Notes under the pieces: generated by a model
The model's input: the letters and a program-made list of their open reading frames with translations, nothing else
The model's database searches: none
What the model was told of the DNA's origin: nothing
Made by a program: the position numbers and the translations under genes
Origin: Bifidobacterium biavatii DSM 23969
GTDB taxonomy: Bacteria > Actinomycetota > Actinomycetes > Actinomycetales > Bifidobacteriaceae
Assembly: GCF_000741165.1 (NCBI RefSeq)
Contig: NZ_JGYN01000005.1
Location: 1-64,000 of the forward strand
DNA length: 64,000 nt
Reading direction: 5' to 3'
Shown: piece by piece, positions 8,822 through 17,189 of the stretch
Layout: the number at the start of each line of letters is the position of its first letter
Numbering within the stretch: position 1 is the first letter of the stretch

Positions 8822-10867
8822 ATGGGCGAAGGCATGTTGAGCGCGATTCATGGTCCGGCCGACGTCCACGACCTGCCCGCCGATCAACTGCCCGAACTGT
8901 GCGCGGAAATCCGCCGCACGCTCGTCGACTACGGTCACGTGCACGGCGGCCACATCGGTTCGAATCTCGGCATGGTGGAGGCCACGGTGGCCCTGCACCG
9001 CGTGTTCGACTCGCCGCGTGACCGAATCGTCTTCGACGTGTCGCACCAAAGCTACGTGCACAAGATGCTCACCGGACGCGCCGCCGCGTACCTCGACCCC
9101 GAACATCACGACGTGACCGGGTTCACCAATCCTGACGAATCGGAGCACGACCAGTTCGTGCTCGGTCACACCGGCACGTCGATCTCGCTGGCGTGCGGAC
9201 TGGCGAAAACGCGCGACATGCGCGGCGGGCACGAAAACGTGATCGCGGTGATCGGCGACGGTTCGCTCAGCTCGGCCATCGCGTTCGAGGGGCTCAACAA
9301 CGCGTCCGAACAGGGCGGCAATCTCATCATCGTCTTCAACGACAACGAAATGTCGATCGCCGAGGATCACGGCGGCATGTACGGCCCGCTCGCCCGCCTG
9401 CGCGCGTCCGGTGGCACGGCCGAACCCAACATTTTCCACGCGTTCGGACTCGACTATCGCTATGTCGAGGACGGCAACGACGTGCTCGCGCTGGTGAGCG
9501 CGTTCGAATCCGTGCGCGGCATCGACCATCCGATCGTCGTGCACATCCACACGCGCAAGGGTCTCGGTCTGCCGGTCGAGGACGCGGCGGCGAATATCGC
9601 GACGGCGGAGATCGCCGCGGGCGCGACCGACGGCGGCGATACCGGCACGATCATGTCCGCGTCTTCCTGCGCGGCATCCGAAGAAACCATTGCCGCAATC
9701 AGCACGACCGGCGCCGACACAACCGGCGCGACTTGCGCAACCGACCCGGGTACCGCCGACGACGGCGACGCGACGGTGATCGCGGAAGACCTGGCGATCA
9801 CCGAGGGCCGCTGCGAGGCGAACCACTGGCAGAATCCGGACAGCGCGGCCGGTAAGCCGCTCGGCGCGCGCAAGCATTACGGGCAGCTGGCGATGGCCGC
9901 GCTCGAACGGCGCTTCGCCAGCGAACCTGGACTCGTGGTCATCTCCCCCGCCACCCCCGGCTCGAACGGCATCACGCGCGCGTTCCGCGAGCGGGCCGGC
10001 AGGCATTACGTCGACACCGGCATCACCGAGGAGCATGCGGTCGCGTTCGCGTCCGGCATTGCGCGCGCGGGCGGGCGACCAGTACTGGCCACGTCGGCCA
10101 CGTTCTTCCAGCGCACGTTCGACCAGCTGCAGCAGGAGCTTGCGCTCAACCACACGCCGGCCACGCTGCTCGACTTCGGCGGCGGCCTGTCCGGCGCGGA
10201 CAACACGCATTCCGGCGCGTTCGACATCGTCATGTTCGGCAACATTCCGGGACTGACCTGCCTTGCGCCCACGTCCGGACGCGCGTTTCTCGACATGCTC
10301 GCATGGTCGACGAGCGTGGCAAACGACGGTCCGGTCGTGATCCGCGTGCCCGGCGACGCGATTCTAGGCGCGGAGCGTGCCGGCGAGATCGTCGACATGA
10401 CCGATCATTCCACGGCATCCGACATCACCGACACGCAAGATTGCCCGTGGAACCGCTACCGCATTACGCACGCCGGCTCGCAGGTGGCGATTCTCGCGCT
10501 CGGCAACGAGTATCCGTTGGGATTGCGCGTTATCGAGACGCTTGCGGGACGCAACGACGGCGATCATGCCGGCATCGACGCGACGCTCGTCGATCCGCAG
10601 CAGTTCTCCGCGATCGATGCGGACACGCTCCGCGCGCTGGCCGAAGATCACCGGATCGTCGTCACGCTCGAGGACGGCCAGCTTGAGGGCGGCTGGGGTG
10701 AAAAGATCACCGCATGGTATGCGAATGCGGGTCTCCCCCACCCCGTGCGCGTACTCAACTTTGGCGGCACGAAGGAATTCACCGACCGAGTCCCCCTCGC
10801 TGATCTCAACGAACGCTACGGCTTGACCGTCGAGCAAGTCACGGCCGCAATCCGTAGCCTGCTCTAG
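8822..10867 (+). CDS. Dxs-like thiamine-diphosphate enzyme (transketolase family)
   Basis: 681 residues resembling 1-deoxy-D-xylulose-5-phosphate synthase, which condenses pyruvate with glyceraldehyde-3-phosphate. FDVSHQSYVHKMLTGR, GHTGTSISLACGLA and the ThDP motif VIGDGSLSS followed by IIVFNDNEMSI occupy the N-terminal domain. GITEEHAVAFASG holds the ThDP-activating Glu, and DFGGGLSGADNTHSG lies in the central domain. Dxs is usually about 620 residues; the excess is an Ala/Thr/Gly-rich linker at about 260-340. ATG 8822 has AAAGGA nine bases upstream. Bifidobacteria are generally described as using the mevalonate route, and no other MEP gene is nearby, so the true reaction may differ. It could be a Dxs paralogue with another acceptor. 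Confidence 0.75.
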   Translation: MGEGMLSAIHGPADVHDLPADQLPELCAEIRRTLVDYGHVHGGHIGSNLGMVEATVALHRVFDSPRDRIVFDVSHQSYVHKMLTGRAAAYLDPEHHDVTGFTNPDESEHDQFVLGHTGTSISLACGLAKTRDMRGGHENVIAVIGDGSLSSAIAFEGLNNASEQGGNLIIVFNDNEMSIAEDHGGMYGPLARLRASGGTAEPNIFHAFGLDYRYVEDGNDVLALVSAFESVRGIDHPIVVHIHTRKGLGLPVEDAAANIATAEIAAGATDGGDTGTIMSASSCAASEETIAAISTTGADTTGATCATDPGTADDGDATVIAEDLAITEGRCEANHWQNPDSAAGKPLGARKHYGQLAMAALERRFASEPGLVVISPATPGSNGITRAFRERAGRHYVDTGITEEHAVAFASGIARAGGRPVLATSATFFQRTFDQLQQELALNHTPATLLDFGGGLSGADNTHSGAFDIVMFGNIPGLTCLAPTSGRAFLDMLAWSTSVANDGPVVIRVPGDAILGAERAGEIVDMTDHSTASDITDTQDCPWNRYRITHAGSQVAILALGNEYPLGLRVIETLAGRNDGDHAGIDATLVDPQQFSAIDADTLRALAEDHRIVVTLEDGQLEGGWGEKITAWYANAGLPHPVRVLNFGGTKEFTDRVPLADLNERYGLTVEQVTAAIRSLL

Positions 10868-10881
10868 CTGCCGGTCACCGC

Positions 10882-12429
10882 CTACTGCTGGTTTTTGATG
10901 GCGTCGAGGGCGGGGATCTTGACGGCCTTGTTGGCGGGCTGGAAGCCGGAGACGAGGCCGATCGCGGTGGAGAAAAGGATCGCGAAGACGAACAGCCACC
11001 ACGGGATCACCGACAGGCGCGTCACGTTCTCGCCGCCCACAATCGCATGCCATATGTTCTCGCCGCTGACGCCTCCCATATATACCAGATTGATGCCGAT
11101 CGATATGACCGCGCTCAACAGGCAGCCGATCACGCCGCCGAGCAGACCGATGAAACCCGCCTCGCCGAGGAACATGATGCGGATGTCACGCACGTAGCAG
11201 CCGAGCGCCTTCATGATGCCGATTTCGCGCGTGCGCTCGGTCACAGACATGACCATCGTGTTGGTGATGCCGATGGCCGCGACCAGGAGCGACACCGCGC
11301 CGATGCCGCCGAGCGCCATCTGGATGCCACGCGACTGCTCCTCCATCTGCTTGCGGATCTCCTCGTACGACGACGTGGAGAAGCCCATGTCCTTGATCTG
11401 CTGTTCGACGTCGCTCACCTGCGTGATGTCGGAAACCTTGACGAGCGCCTGCTCGTACGTGGTGGTTTTCGCCGCGGACTTGTCGGCTTTGGCGATCATG
11501 TCCTTGAGCTGGCTGATGTCCATGAGCACGCCCGACGAGGTGGCGGAGCCCTTGTTGTAGTCCTCCTTGAGCACGCCGGTGGCGCGCAGCTTGAACGTGT
11601 TGCCGGAGCCGTTCGCGCCGGTCGAACCCGTGCCGGAACCCGAGGAACCGGTACCGGTGCCACTCACATCGGTTGCCCCCGACATGCCGCCCATGCCCAT
11701 CGTCATCCCGCCGCCGGAGCCGCTGCCGGACGAGTCGTCGCTCGTTTGGATGGTCAGCTTGATCTCCGTGTTCATCGGGTTGAAGAACGGCTTGGATTCC
11801 TCGCCGAGCTGGTCGGCGGGCACCTGCGAGCAGTTGCCGGTCGAGTCGCACGTCCAGTACGTGCCGTCGCCCGCGTCCTGCGGCTGGTAGCGCATGTTGG
11901 AGCCTTCGGGCCGGAACTTGTCGTAGAACTGGTAGGCGAGGTACTGTCCGGCGAGGATTTCCCCGCTTTTGGTCGGGGCCGCGCCGTCGGTGAGCTTGTA
12001 GCCCATGTTCTCGAGCTGCGACATGTCGATGGCCTGCACGTCGCCGTACGTGGCGACGTACCGCCCGTTGTCGGCGGTCATGGTGACCGTGTAGTTGAGC
12101 GACATCTGCGCGGTTGCACCCTCGACGCCGGGGATCTGCTTGAACGATTCGATGGCCTTGTCGTCGAGCTTGTTATCCGTCTGGCCGCCGCCGGTCGAAT
12201 CCGACGCGCCGAAGCCGTCGTAGTTGCCCTGTTTGTACACGTTGATGATGGTCAGGTCGCCCATCTGCTTGAGCGACTGTTCGTTCATCTCGTTGATGCC
12301 GGAGCCGATCGACACCATGGTGACGATCGAGCAGCAGCCGACGATCACGCCGAGCACGGTCAGGATCGTGCGCGACTTGCGTCGGAACAGGTTCTGACTG
12401 CACAGGTGCAGGATGTCCGTGAATCTCAT
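10882..12429 (-). CDS. MacB/FtsX-type ABC transporter permease
   Basis: 515 residues. It starts with the MacB-type cytoplasmic helix and first membrane segment (RRKSRTILTVLGVIVGCCSIVTM in part), has a large extracytoplasmic domain at about 50-370, and ends with three membrane segments including IGITNTMVMSVTERTREIG, the family signature. The external domain contains a Gly/Ser/Met-rich stretch (about 230-285). AAGGA precedes ATG 12429 by six bases. It closes an operon with the surface protein at 12524 and the ATPase at 14173. MacB-type systems use ATP to drive work in the periplasm or outside the membrane rather than classical transport. The exported substrate is unknown. Confidence 0.9.
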   Translation of the reverse strand: MRFTDILHLCSQNLFRRKSRTILTVLGVIVGCCSIVTMVSIGSGINEMNEQSLKQMGDLTIINVYKQGNYDGFGASDSTGGGQTDNKLDDKAIESFKQIPGVEGATAQMSLNYTVTMTADNGRYVATYGDVQAIDMSQLENMGYKLTDGAAPTKSGEILAGQYLAYQFYDKFRPEGSNMRYQPQDAGDGTYWTCDSTGNCSQVPADQLGEESKPFFNPMNTEIKLTIQTSDDSSGSGSGGGMTMGMGGMSGATDVSGTGTGSSGSGTGSTGANGSGNTFKLRATGVLKEDYNKGSATSSGVLMDISQLKDMIAKADKSAAKTTTYEQALVKVSDITQVSDVEQQIKDMGFSTSSYEEIRKQMEEQSRGIQMALGGIGAVSLLVAAIGITNTMVMSVTERTREIGIMKALGCYVRDIRIMFLGEAGFIGLLGGVIGCLLSAVISIGINLVYMGGVSGENIWHAIVGGENVTRLSVIPWWLFVFAILFSTAIGLVSGFQPANKAVKIPALDAIKNQQ

Positions 12430-12523
12430 GTTGGTCCTTACGACTTACGCAATGGCGTACGGCAATGACGTCGGTGGAGTCGATAGCGTACGCGTTGATG
12501 TGCGGAATGGCCGACGCGACGAT

Positions 12524-13966
12524 TTACGCGCGAGCGTTTGCGCCGGTCGTACCGGACTGTTCGGGCGCGGCGGGAGCGATCACCTGCGTCGCGTCGTTCG
12601 CACTGCCGGCCGTGCCGGACGCAGCACCGTCAGCCGAATCGCCGTCCGCGCTCCAGTCGTCCCACTCGTCGTCGATGCTGGCCTGATTCGCCTTGGCCTT
12701 GCGCTTCTTGCGCACGATGACGATAGTCGCCACGAGCGCGGCCGCGACGGCGAGCGCGCCGACGATCCACGCCCACATCGGCACGCCCTGCTGCTGCGTG
12801 GTGTCGTCGGGCACGACCATGCCGTCGTCGGTCGGGTCCGACGGCGCCGCGTCGGTAGCGCTGATGGTGATCGGGAATTCCTTCTTCTGCGTCTTGCCGT
12901 CGGAGTCCTCGTAGGTGACGCGTAGCGTGGCGTTGATGTCGCCGGCCTGCGTGGGCGTGAACGCGAAGCCGATGGAACCGTTCGCACCGGACGCGACGTT
13001 GCCCACATACTGCGTGGCGTTGGTGGCCTGGATGCCTTCGCCTTCGATGCTGGCCTCGACGTTGGCGATGTCGCCCTTGCCCTTGTTCACGTAGTTGAGC
13101 GTGACGGTGGTCTCCGAGCCGACGGTGGCGCCATCCGGCGGGACTGGGTTGGTCAGTTCGAAGCGGTCGGGCTGGGAGACGGGCACGGAGATTTTGATGT
13201 CGGAATTGTTGGAGCTGCGCACGTTAGCATCCACGTATTCGTATTTGAAGCTGACGGTGACGCCCTGCGCGCCGGACGTGGCGCTCGGCAGGACCTGCAT
13301 GGGCAGGCTTTGTGTCATCGCGTAACCTGCGCCGAGCTTGTCGAAGTAGAACGTGTTGGTGCCGCCGGCGATTGCGAAGCTTTCGCCGCCGTCCACGGTG
13401 ACGACGAGGTTGTCGATCGCGACCTTGCCCATGTTCTGGAACGTGAAGGAGAGGTTAAAGTCGCTGCCGACCGACACGGTTTTCGCGCTGCCGTAGTCGA
13501 AGTTGGTGATGATGATGTTCGGCACGGGTCCGGCGACGGGGGTCGTGTCGTTGCCGGACGTGCCGCCGTTCGTGGTGCCGTCGCTGCCCGTACCGGCCGA
13601 ACCGTTGCCTCCGTTCGCGGTGCCGTCCGACGAGCCGCCGTCGACGGCCGAGTTCGTCGTCGTGCCGTTCGAGGTCTTGCCGTCGGCTACGGCGTTGCTC
13701 ACCGTGCCGTCCGTACCGTTCGCGGTCGTGCCGGTCGCGACCGCGGACCGGGTCGTACCAGTCGCGGACTTACCGAACTTACCGTCGGCCGCATCTGTCG
13801 TACCGCCGTTCTTACCGGCGGTCACGCCCGCGGCGTTCGTCACGCCGTCGGCCGGGGCCTCCGCCGTGGCGAACGCAGCCGGCGTCGCACAGGCGAGCAG
13901 CATCGCCGGCGTCGCCAGCAGGGCCGTGGCCGCGGCGATCATGCTCTTCTTCTCTCGGTTCTTCAT
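12524..13966 (-). CDS. Secreted, membrane-anchored surface protein of the MacB-like operon
   Basis: 480 residues. A signal peptide (MKNREKKSMIAAATALLATP, cleavage near AFA-TAEAP) is followed by a Gly/Thr/Asn/Ser-rich low-complexity spacer (about 40-160). Two or more beta-rich CARDB/COG1361-like repeats follow (FNLSFTFQNMGKVAIDNLVV; TVTLNYVNKGKGDIANVEA). One C-terminal membrane helix (MWAWIVGALAVAAALVATIV) and a basic then acidic tail end the protein. The second of two adjacent ATGs is chosen because GGAAGG is six bases before it. Proteins of this layout occur with FtsX/MacB permeases in actinobacteria and may act as the extracytoplasmic partner. That role is inferred. Confidence 0.8.
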   Translation of the reverse strand: MKNREKKSMIAAATALLATPAMLLACATPAAFATAEAPADGVTNAAGVTAGKNGGTTDAADGKFGKSATGTTRSAVATGTTANGTDGTVSNAVADGKTSNGTTTNSAVDGGSSDGTANGGNGSAGTGSDGTTNGGTSGNDTTPVAGPVPNIIITNFDYGSAKTVSVGSDFNLSFTFQNMGKVAIDNLVVTVDGGESFAIAGGTNTFYFDKLGAGYAMTQSLPMQVLPSATSGAQGVTVSFKYEYVDANVRSSNNSDIKISVPVSQPDRFELTNPVPPDGATVGSETTVTLNYVNKGKGDIANVEASIEGEGIQATNATQYVGNVASGANGSIGFAFTPTQAGDINATLRVTYEDSDGKTQKKEFPITISATDAAPSDPTDDGMVVPDDTTQQQGVPMWAWIVGALAVAAALVATIVIVRKKRKAKANQASIDDEWDDWSADGDSADGAASGTAGSANDATQVIAPAAPEQSGTTGANARA

Positions 13967-14063
13967 CATTTCCCTTCCTGTATGTGGGATCAAGTCCATA
14001 TGTATTCCCAGTTTTCAGTTATTCGTCGTTCCGATCGGGCAACCCATTCTGGTCATCTCAATC

Positions 14064-14147
14064 AAGCGCAACCACTCTTCCTGTCATTTCCAAGCGCAAC
14101 CACTCTTCCTGTCATTTCGACCGAGCGCAGCGAGCGGAGAAATCTTT
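14064..14147. repeat. 27-bp direct repeat plus GTCATTTCGACC hairpin
   Basis: A 27-bp unit beginning AAGCGCAACCACTCTTCCTG occurs at 14064-14090 and 14092-14118 (period 28). It runs into ATTTCGACCGAGCGCAGCGA and GCGGAGAAAT, an imperfect hairpin seen in intergenic DNA of many bacteria. It lies between the ATPase and surface-protein genes of the MacB-like operon and could partly uncouple them. Confidence 0.75.
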
Positions 14148-14172
14148 CAGAACCCGACATACCACCCCATCC

Positions 14173-14961
14173 TCAATGCGTCAGCTTGTCGCCGACGATC
14201 CGCCCGTCGAGCAGCGTGACGATGCGGTCCGCGTACTGCGCCATGTTGTCGTCGTGCGTGACGAGCACGATCGTCTGGTCCAGTTCGCGCGCGAATCCGA
14301 CGATCATCTCCATCACGTCGACTTTCGTACGCGAATCGAGGTTGCCTGTCGGCTCGTCGGCGAACACGACCTGCGGTTTGGCGACGAACGCGCGCGCTAT
14401 GCCGACGCGCTGCTGCTGGCCGCCGGACATCTGCGTCGGATAGTGCGTCATGCGCTTGCCGAGGCCGACGCGTTTGAGGATGCCGCGCGCGATCGCCTCG
14501 CGTTTCGCCTTCGGCACGCCACGGAACATGAGCGGCATGGCCACGTTTTCGATCGCGTTGAGATTCGGCAGCAGATTGTACGACTGGAACACGAAGCCGA
14601 GATGGCGCTGGCGGAAGGCCGCGAGCTCGCGTTCGTCGAGATCGGACACGACCACGCCGCCGATGCGCACGCCGCCACGCGTCGGCTTCTCCATGCCAGC
14701 GAGCTGGTTGAGCAGCGTCGATTTGCCTGAACCGGATTCGCCGTAGATACAGCAGATCTGGCCTTTCGGAATAGTGAGATTGATGCGTTCGAGCGCGACG
14801 ACCGTTTCATCGACGACCGGATACTCCTTGCGCAAGTTTTTCACTTCGATCATCGGACGAGCGGATTTGGCCGGACGGACCGGGTCGACGGAGCCAATCG
14901 ACCGGGTCAAACCGACCGGCCGGCCCGCGCGCGAGACTGGTTCCCCCTTGATTATCGCCAT
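14173..14961 (-). CDS. MacB-type ABC transporter ATP-binding protein
   Basis: 262 residues. About 55 extra N-terminal residues precede the core, which starts at MIEVKNLRKEYPVVDETVVA. Walker A IYGESGSGKSTLLN, the Q-loop region GFVFQSYNLLPNLNA, signature MSGGQQQRVGIARAF, Walker B VVFADEPTGNLD and the H-loop IVLVTHDDNMAQYAD are all intact. The set is typical of the LolD/MacB subfamily. ATG 14961 is chosen because GAAGGG lies nine bases before it; the core could also start at the internal Met near residue 48. It is the first gene of the operon with the surface protein and FtsX-type permease. Confidence 0.9.
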   Translation of the reverse strand: MAIIKGEPVSRAGRPVGLTRSIGSVDPVRPAKSARPMIEVKNLRKEYPVVDETVVALERINLTIPKGQICCIYGESGSGKSTLLNQLAGMEKPTRGGVRIGGVVVSDLDERELAAFRQRHLGFVFQSYNLLPNLNAIENVAMPLMFRGVPKAKREAIARGILKRVGLGKRMTHYPTQMSGGQQQRVGIARAFVAKPQVVFADEPTGNLDSRTKVDVMEMIVGFARELDQTIVLVTHDDNMAQYADRIVTLLDGRIVGDKLTH

Positions 14962-15208
14962 TGACAACATCCCTTCTTGATCGTACCGACTCAAGTCTAC
15001 GGCCTTCACTCCTCCGACACAGTCTGCGCCATCATACCAATGGTAACAATCCACCCCAAGGATGATTCGCCGCCAAACCAAACGACAACGGTCCGACCGA
15101 TGTCGTTGCAATCGTTCCCGTTTGTAAAGATCCTCGTTCGGCCGCGTGTCGTCTGCGGCCCGTCCGATACGCTGATTGCTCTGTTGTTTTTTTCGAAACT
15201 TGGGGGCA

Positions 15209-15889
15209 ATGATGACAGTCAAGGACATCGAACTGTATCGGTCGGACGACGGGTCCGTCCAATTGGAAGTCAGCGTGAACGGGGACACCGTGTGGCTGAC
15301 ACTCAATCAGATGGCTGAGCTATTCAACCGCGACAAATCGACCATATCAAGACACATCAGGAACATTTTCGCGGAAGGGGAGTTGAACCGAGATGAAGCA
15401 GTTGTTGCCAAAAATGCAACAACTGCCACGGATGGTAAAACATACCAAGTTGACTACTACAACCTCGACGTCATCATCTCTGTCGGTTACCGGGTCAAGT
15501 CCCAGCGCGGCATGCAATTCCGCCGCTGGGCAACGAACGTGCTCCGCCAATACCTGATGAACGGCTACGCGGCCAACGAACGACGGCTGGAGCAGCTGGG
15601 GAAGGTCGTCAGCATCCTCGCCCGCAGCAACGACCAGCTGGCCGCGGGCATCGCGGACGTCGTGTCCCGATACCTGCCGGGATTGGACATGCTCCGCGAC
15701 TACGACGCGCATGAACTGGCTCCCGCCCCCAAGGCGAAACCAGCGTGGGAGATCACGATCGATAACGGTTTCTCACATTGGAGGAACACCGAGAGACTGT
15801 GCCCATGCTCGCTCATGTTGTCTCAGACAACCAGCGGAAGGATGAGCGAAGCCCTTGGAATCATTCGATTCCAAGGGCTTTTATGGTGA
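15209..15889 (+). pseudogene. RhuM-family protein, C-terminally truncated
   Basis: 226 codons. Residues 1-185 match the virulence RhuM/death-on-curing family: GDTVWLTLNQMAELFNRDKS (helix-turn-helix), STISRHIRNIFAEGEL, YYNLDVIISVGYRVKSQRG and QFRRWATNVLRQYLMNGYA. In relatives, a region like ADVVSRYLPGLDMLRDYD leads into a Fic/DOC domain of more than 120 residues. Here the similarity stops near residue 195, the rest is unrelated, and the frame ends inside the 3' end of a tRNA gene. Another frame at about 15778-15840 reads TVPMLAHVVSDNQRKDE, possibly a remnant of the lost end. RhuM genes are typical of accessory DNA. A functional short protein cannot be excluded. Confidence 0.75.
15850..15880. 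terminator. Terminator downstream of tRNA-Arg
   Basis: GCCCTTGGAATC-attc-GATTCCAAGGGC is a 12-bp perfect stem with TTTT on the plus side. It lies four bases beyond the tRNA 3' end on the minus strand and also inside the tail of the RhuM remnant, so it may work in both directions. Confidence 0.8.
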
Positions 15890-15960
15890 CCCCGGCCGGG
15901 CTCGAACCGGCGACCCTGAGATTAGAAGTCACATGCTCTATCCAGCTGAGCTACGGGGCC
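15884..15960 (-). tRNA. tRNA-Arg (anticodon TCT)
   Basis: The 77-base cloverleaf includes an encoded CCA. Acceptor GGCCCCG pairs with CGGGGTC (one G-T), the D arm is GCTC/GAGC, and the T arm GCCGG-TTCGAGC-CCGGC is perfect. The anticodon loop CTTCTAA gives TCT. The anticodon stem TGTGA/TCTCA has a central T-T mismatch, which is unusual. It reads AGA/AGG codons, rare in DNA this GC-rich. Confidence 0.93.
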
Positions 15961-16017
15961 AAACGAAGGGACAGTATACCAGCATGCCGGTACGCGGCTC
16001 ACCCGTCCGTCCCGTTC

Positions 16018-16051
16018 GCCGGCGACCCGTAATCTCAGGGTCGCCGGTTCT
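16018..16051. repeat. Hairpin containing an inverted 21-bp copy of the tRNA-Arg 3' half
   Basis: CCGGCGACCC and GGGTCGCCGG form a 10-bp stem just beyond the ketopantoate-reductase-like gene and may serve as its terminator, though it has no T run. The stretch 16030-16050 is identical to 21 bases of the neighbouring tRNA (end of the anticodon loop to the T loop) but in opposite orientation. Confidence 0.6.
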
Positions 16052-16088
16052 CGTTATCGCCTATCGATTCCCCATCGACGTCGTACGA

Positions 16089-17057
16089 TCACTTGGCGTC
16101 GGCCTGATGATGGTACTGGAACGCGAGCTCCGCGAGGTGCACGCCGTGGGTGAGGAACTCGTGCGTGCGGCACACGTAGTCGTTTTCGCGGCCGATCTTG
16201 GCGATGTAGCCGTTGATGTAGTCGACTTCGGTCTTGCGGCCGCGGCTCATGTCCTGATACATCGACGGATAGTGCAAGGGGTTTCCGGTACGGCTGACGT
16301 AATCGACCGACTCGAGCTCCTCGGCGCGCGTGTTGATGAGCCTGATGCCGGCGCGCTCGCACGCGTCGTACGCCTCGTTGATGAGCTGCATGGCCATGTC
16401 GCGGGCGCCCGGGTAGCTGATGAACTGGCCCATGGTGATCTGGTACATGGTGCACAGGGTGTTCACCACGGAGTTGAACACGATCTTGGCCATGCACATG
16501 CCCTTGAAGTCGTCGGAGATCTCCGGGTTGAGGTTTGCCTTCTGGAAGTCCGCGAAGATCGCCTTCTCGATGTCGGTGACCTTGTTGGTCATGGCGCACA
16601 TGTGCATGGTGCCGGCGCCGGACTTGCCGATGAAGTCCACGTCGCCCGGGCCGTTGAGCACGGTCGCGACGAGTGCGGTGCCGCCGTAGATGCGGTCCTC
16701 GCTGAAGTACTGGGCGATCTTCTCGAAGTGGCCCCAGCCGTTCATCGCGCTGAACGCGACCTGATGGTCCTTGAACAGGTGGGCGCAGCGCTTGAGCATC
16801 TCCTCGAGCTGCATCTGCTTCATGAAGATGATCCACACATCCGGATCGCCGTCGTATTCCTCCGGCGTGTACAGGTTGATCGGGATGAGACGGCGGTTCT
16901 CGTGGTCGCGGCTCACGTACACGCCGCCCTGCTCGCGGATCTTGTCGATGTGCGGCTGCCACGTGTCGATGAAGTCGACGTGGGCGTCCGTGTGCTCCTG
17001 CAGCAGAATGCCGTAGCGCAGGCCCATCGCACCCGCGCCGATAACCGTATAGCGCAT
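16089..17057 (-). CDS. Ketopantoate reductase-like protein (ApbA/PanE family)
   Basis: 322 residues. The N-terminal Rossmann motif YTVIGAGAMGLRYGILLQE binds NADP. GGTALVATVLNGPGDVDFIG and KIVFNSVVNTLCTMYQI (the family's conserved Lys and Asn) lie in the expected places, and SMYQDMSRGRKTEVDYINGY is the standard C-terminal signature. PanE reduces 2-dehydropantoate to pantoate in coenzyme A synthesis. No other pantothenate gene is near, and many members of this family act on other 2-oxo acids, so the substrate is open. GGAAGGA precedes ATG 17057. Length is normal for the family. Confidence 0.87.
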   Translation of the reverse strand: MRYTVIGAGAMGLRYGILLQEHTDAHVDFIDTWQPHIDKIREQGGVYVSRDHENRRLIPINLYTPEEYDGDPDVWIIFMKQMQLEEMLKRCAHLFKDHQVAFSAMNGWGHFEKIAQYFSEDRIYGGTALVATVLNGPGDVDFIGKSGAGTMHMCAMTNKVTDIEKAIFADFQKANLNPEISDDFKGMCMAKIVFNSVVNTLCTMYQITMGQFISYPGARDMAMQLINEAYDACERAGIRLINTRAEELESVDYVSRTGNPLHYPSMYQDMSRGRKTEVDYINGYIAKIGRENDYVCRTHEFLTHGVHLAELAFQYHHQADAK

Positions 17058-17189
17058 GATAATCCTTCCGGTCTTCTTGTCTTTTCTTTCTTCTGACGCA
17101 CGCGTGCGACAGTATGCAATTGCGATATTCCGCGATTTTTCGCGTCACACCATAGCACCGGATGGCAACATTGCTGGTATAACGGGGGC

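Noticed and set aside
16018-16051. Second, partial tRNA gene
   Set aside because: Only 21 bases match, with no acceptor or D arm; it is better described as a repeat or hairpin.
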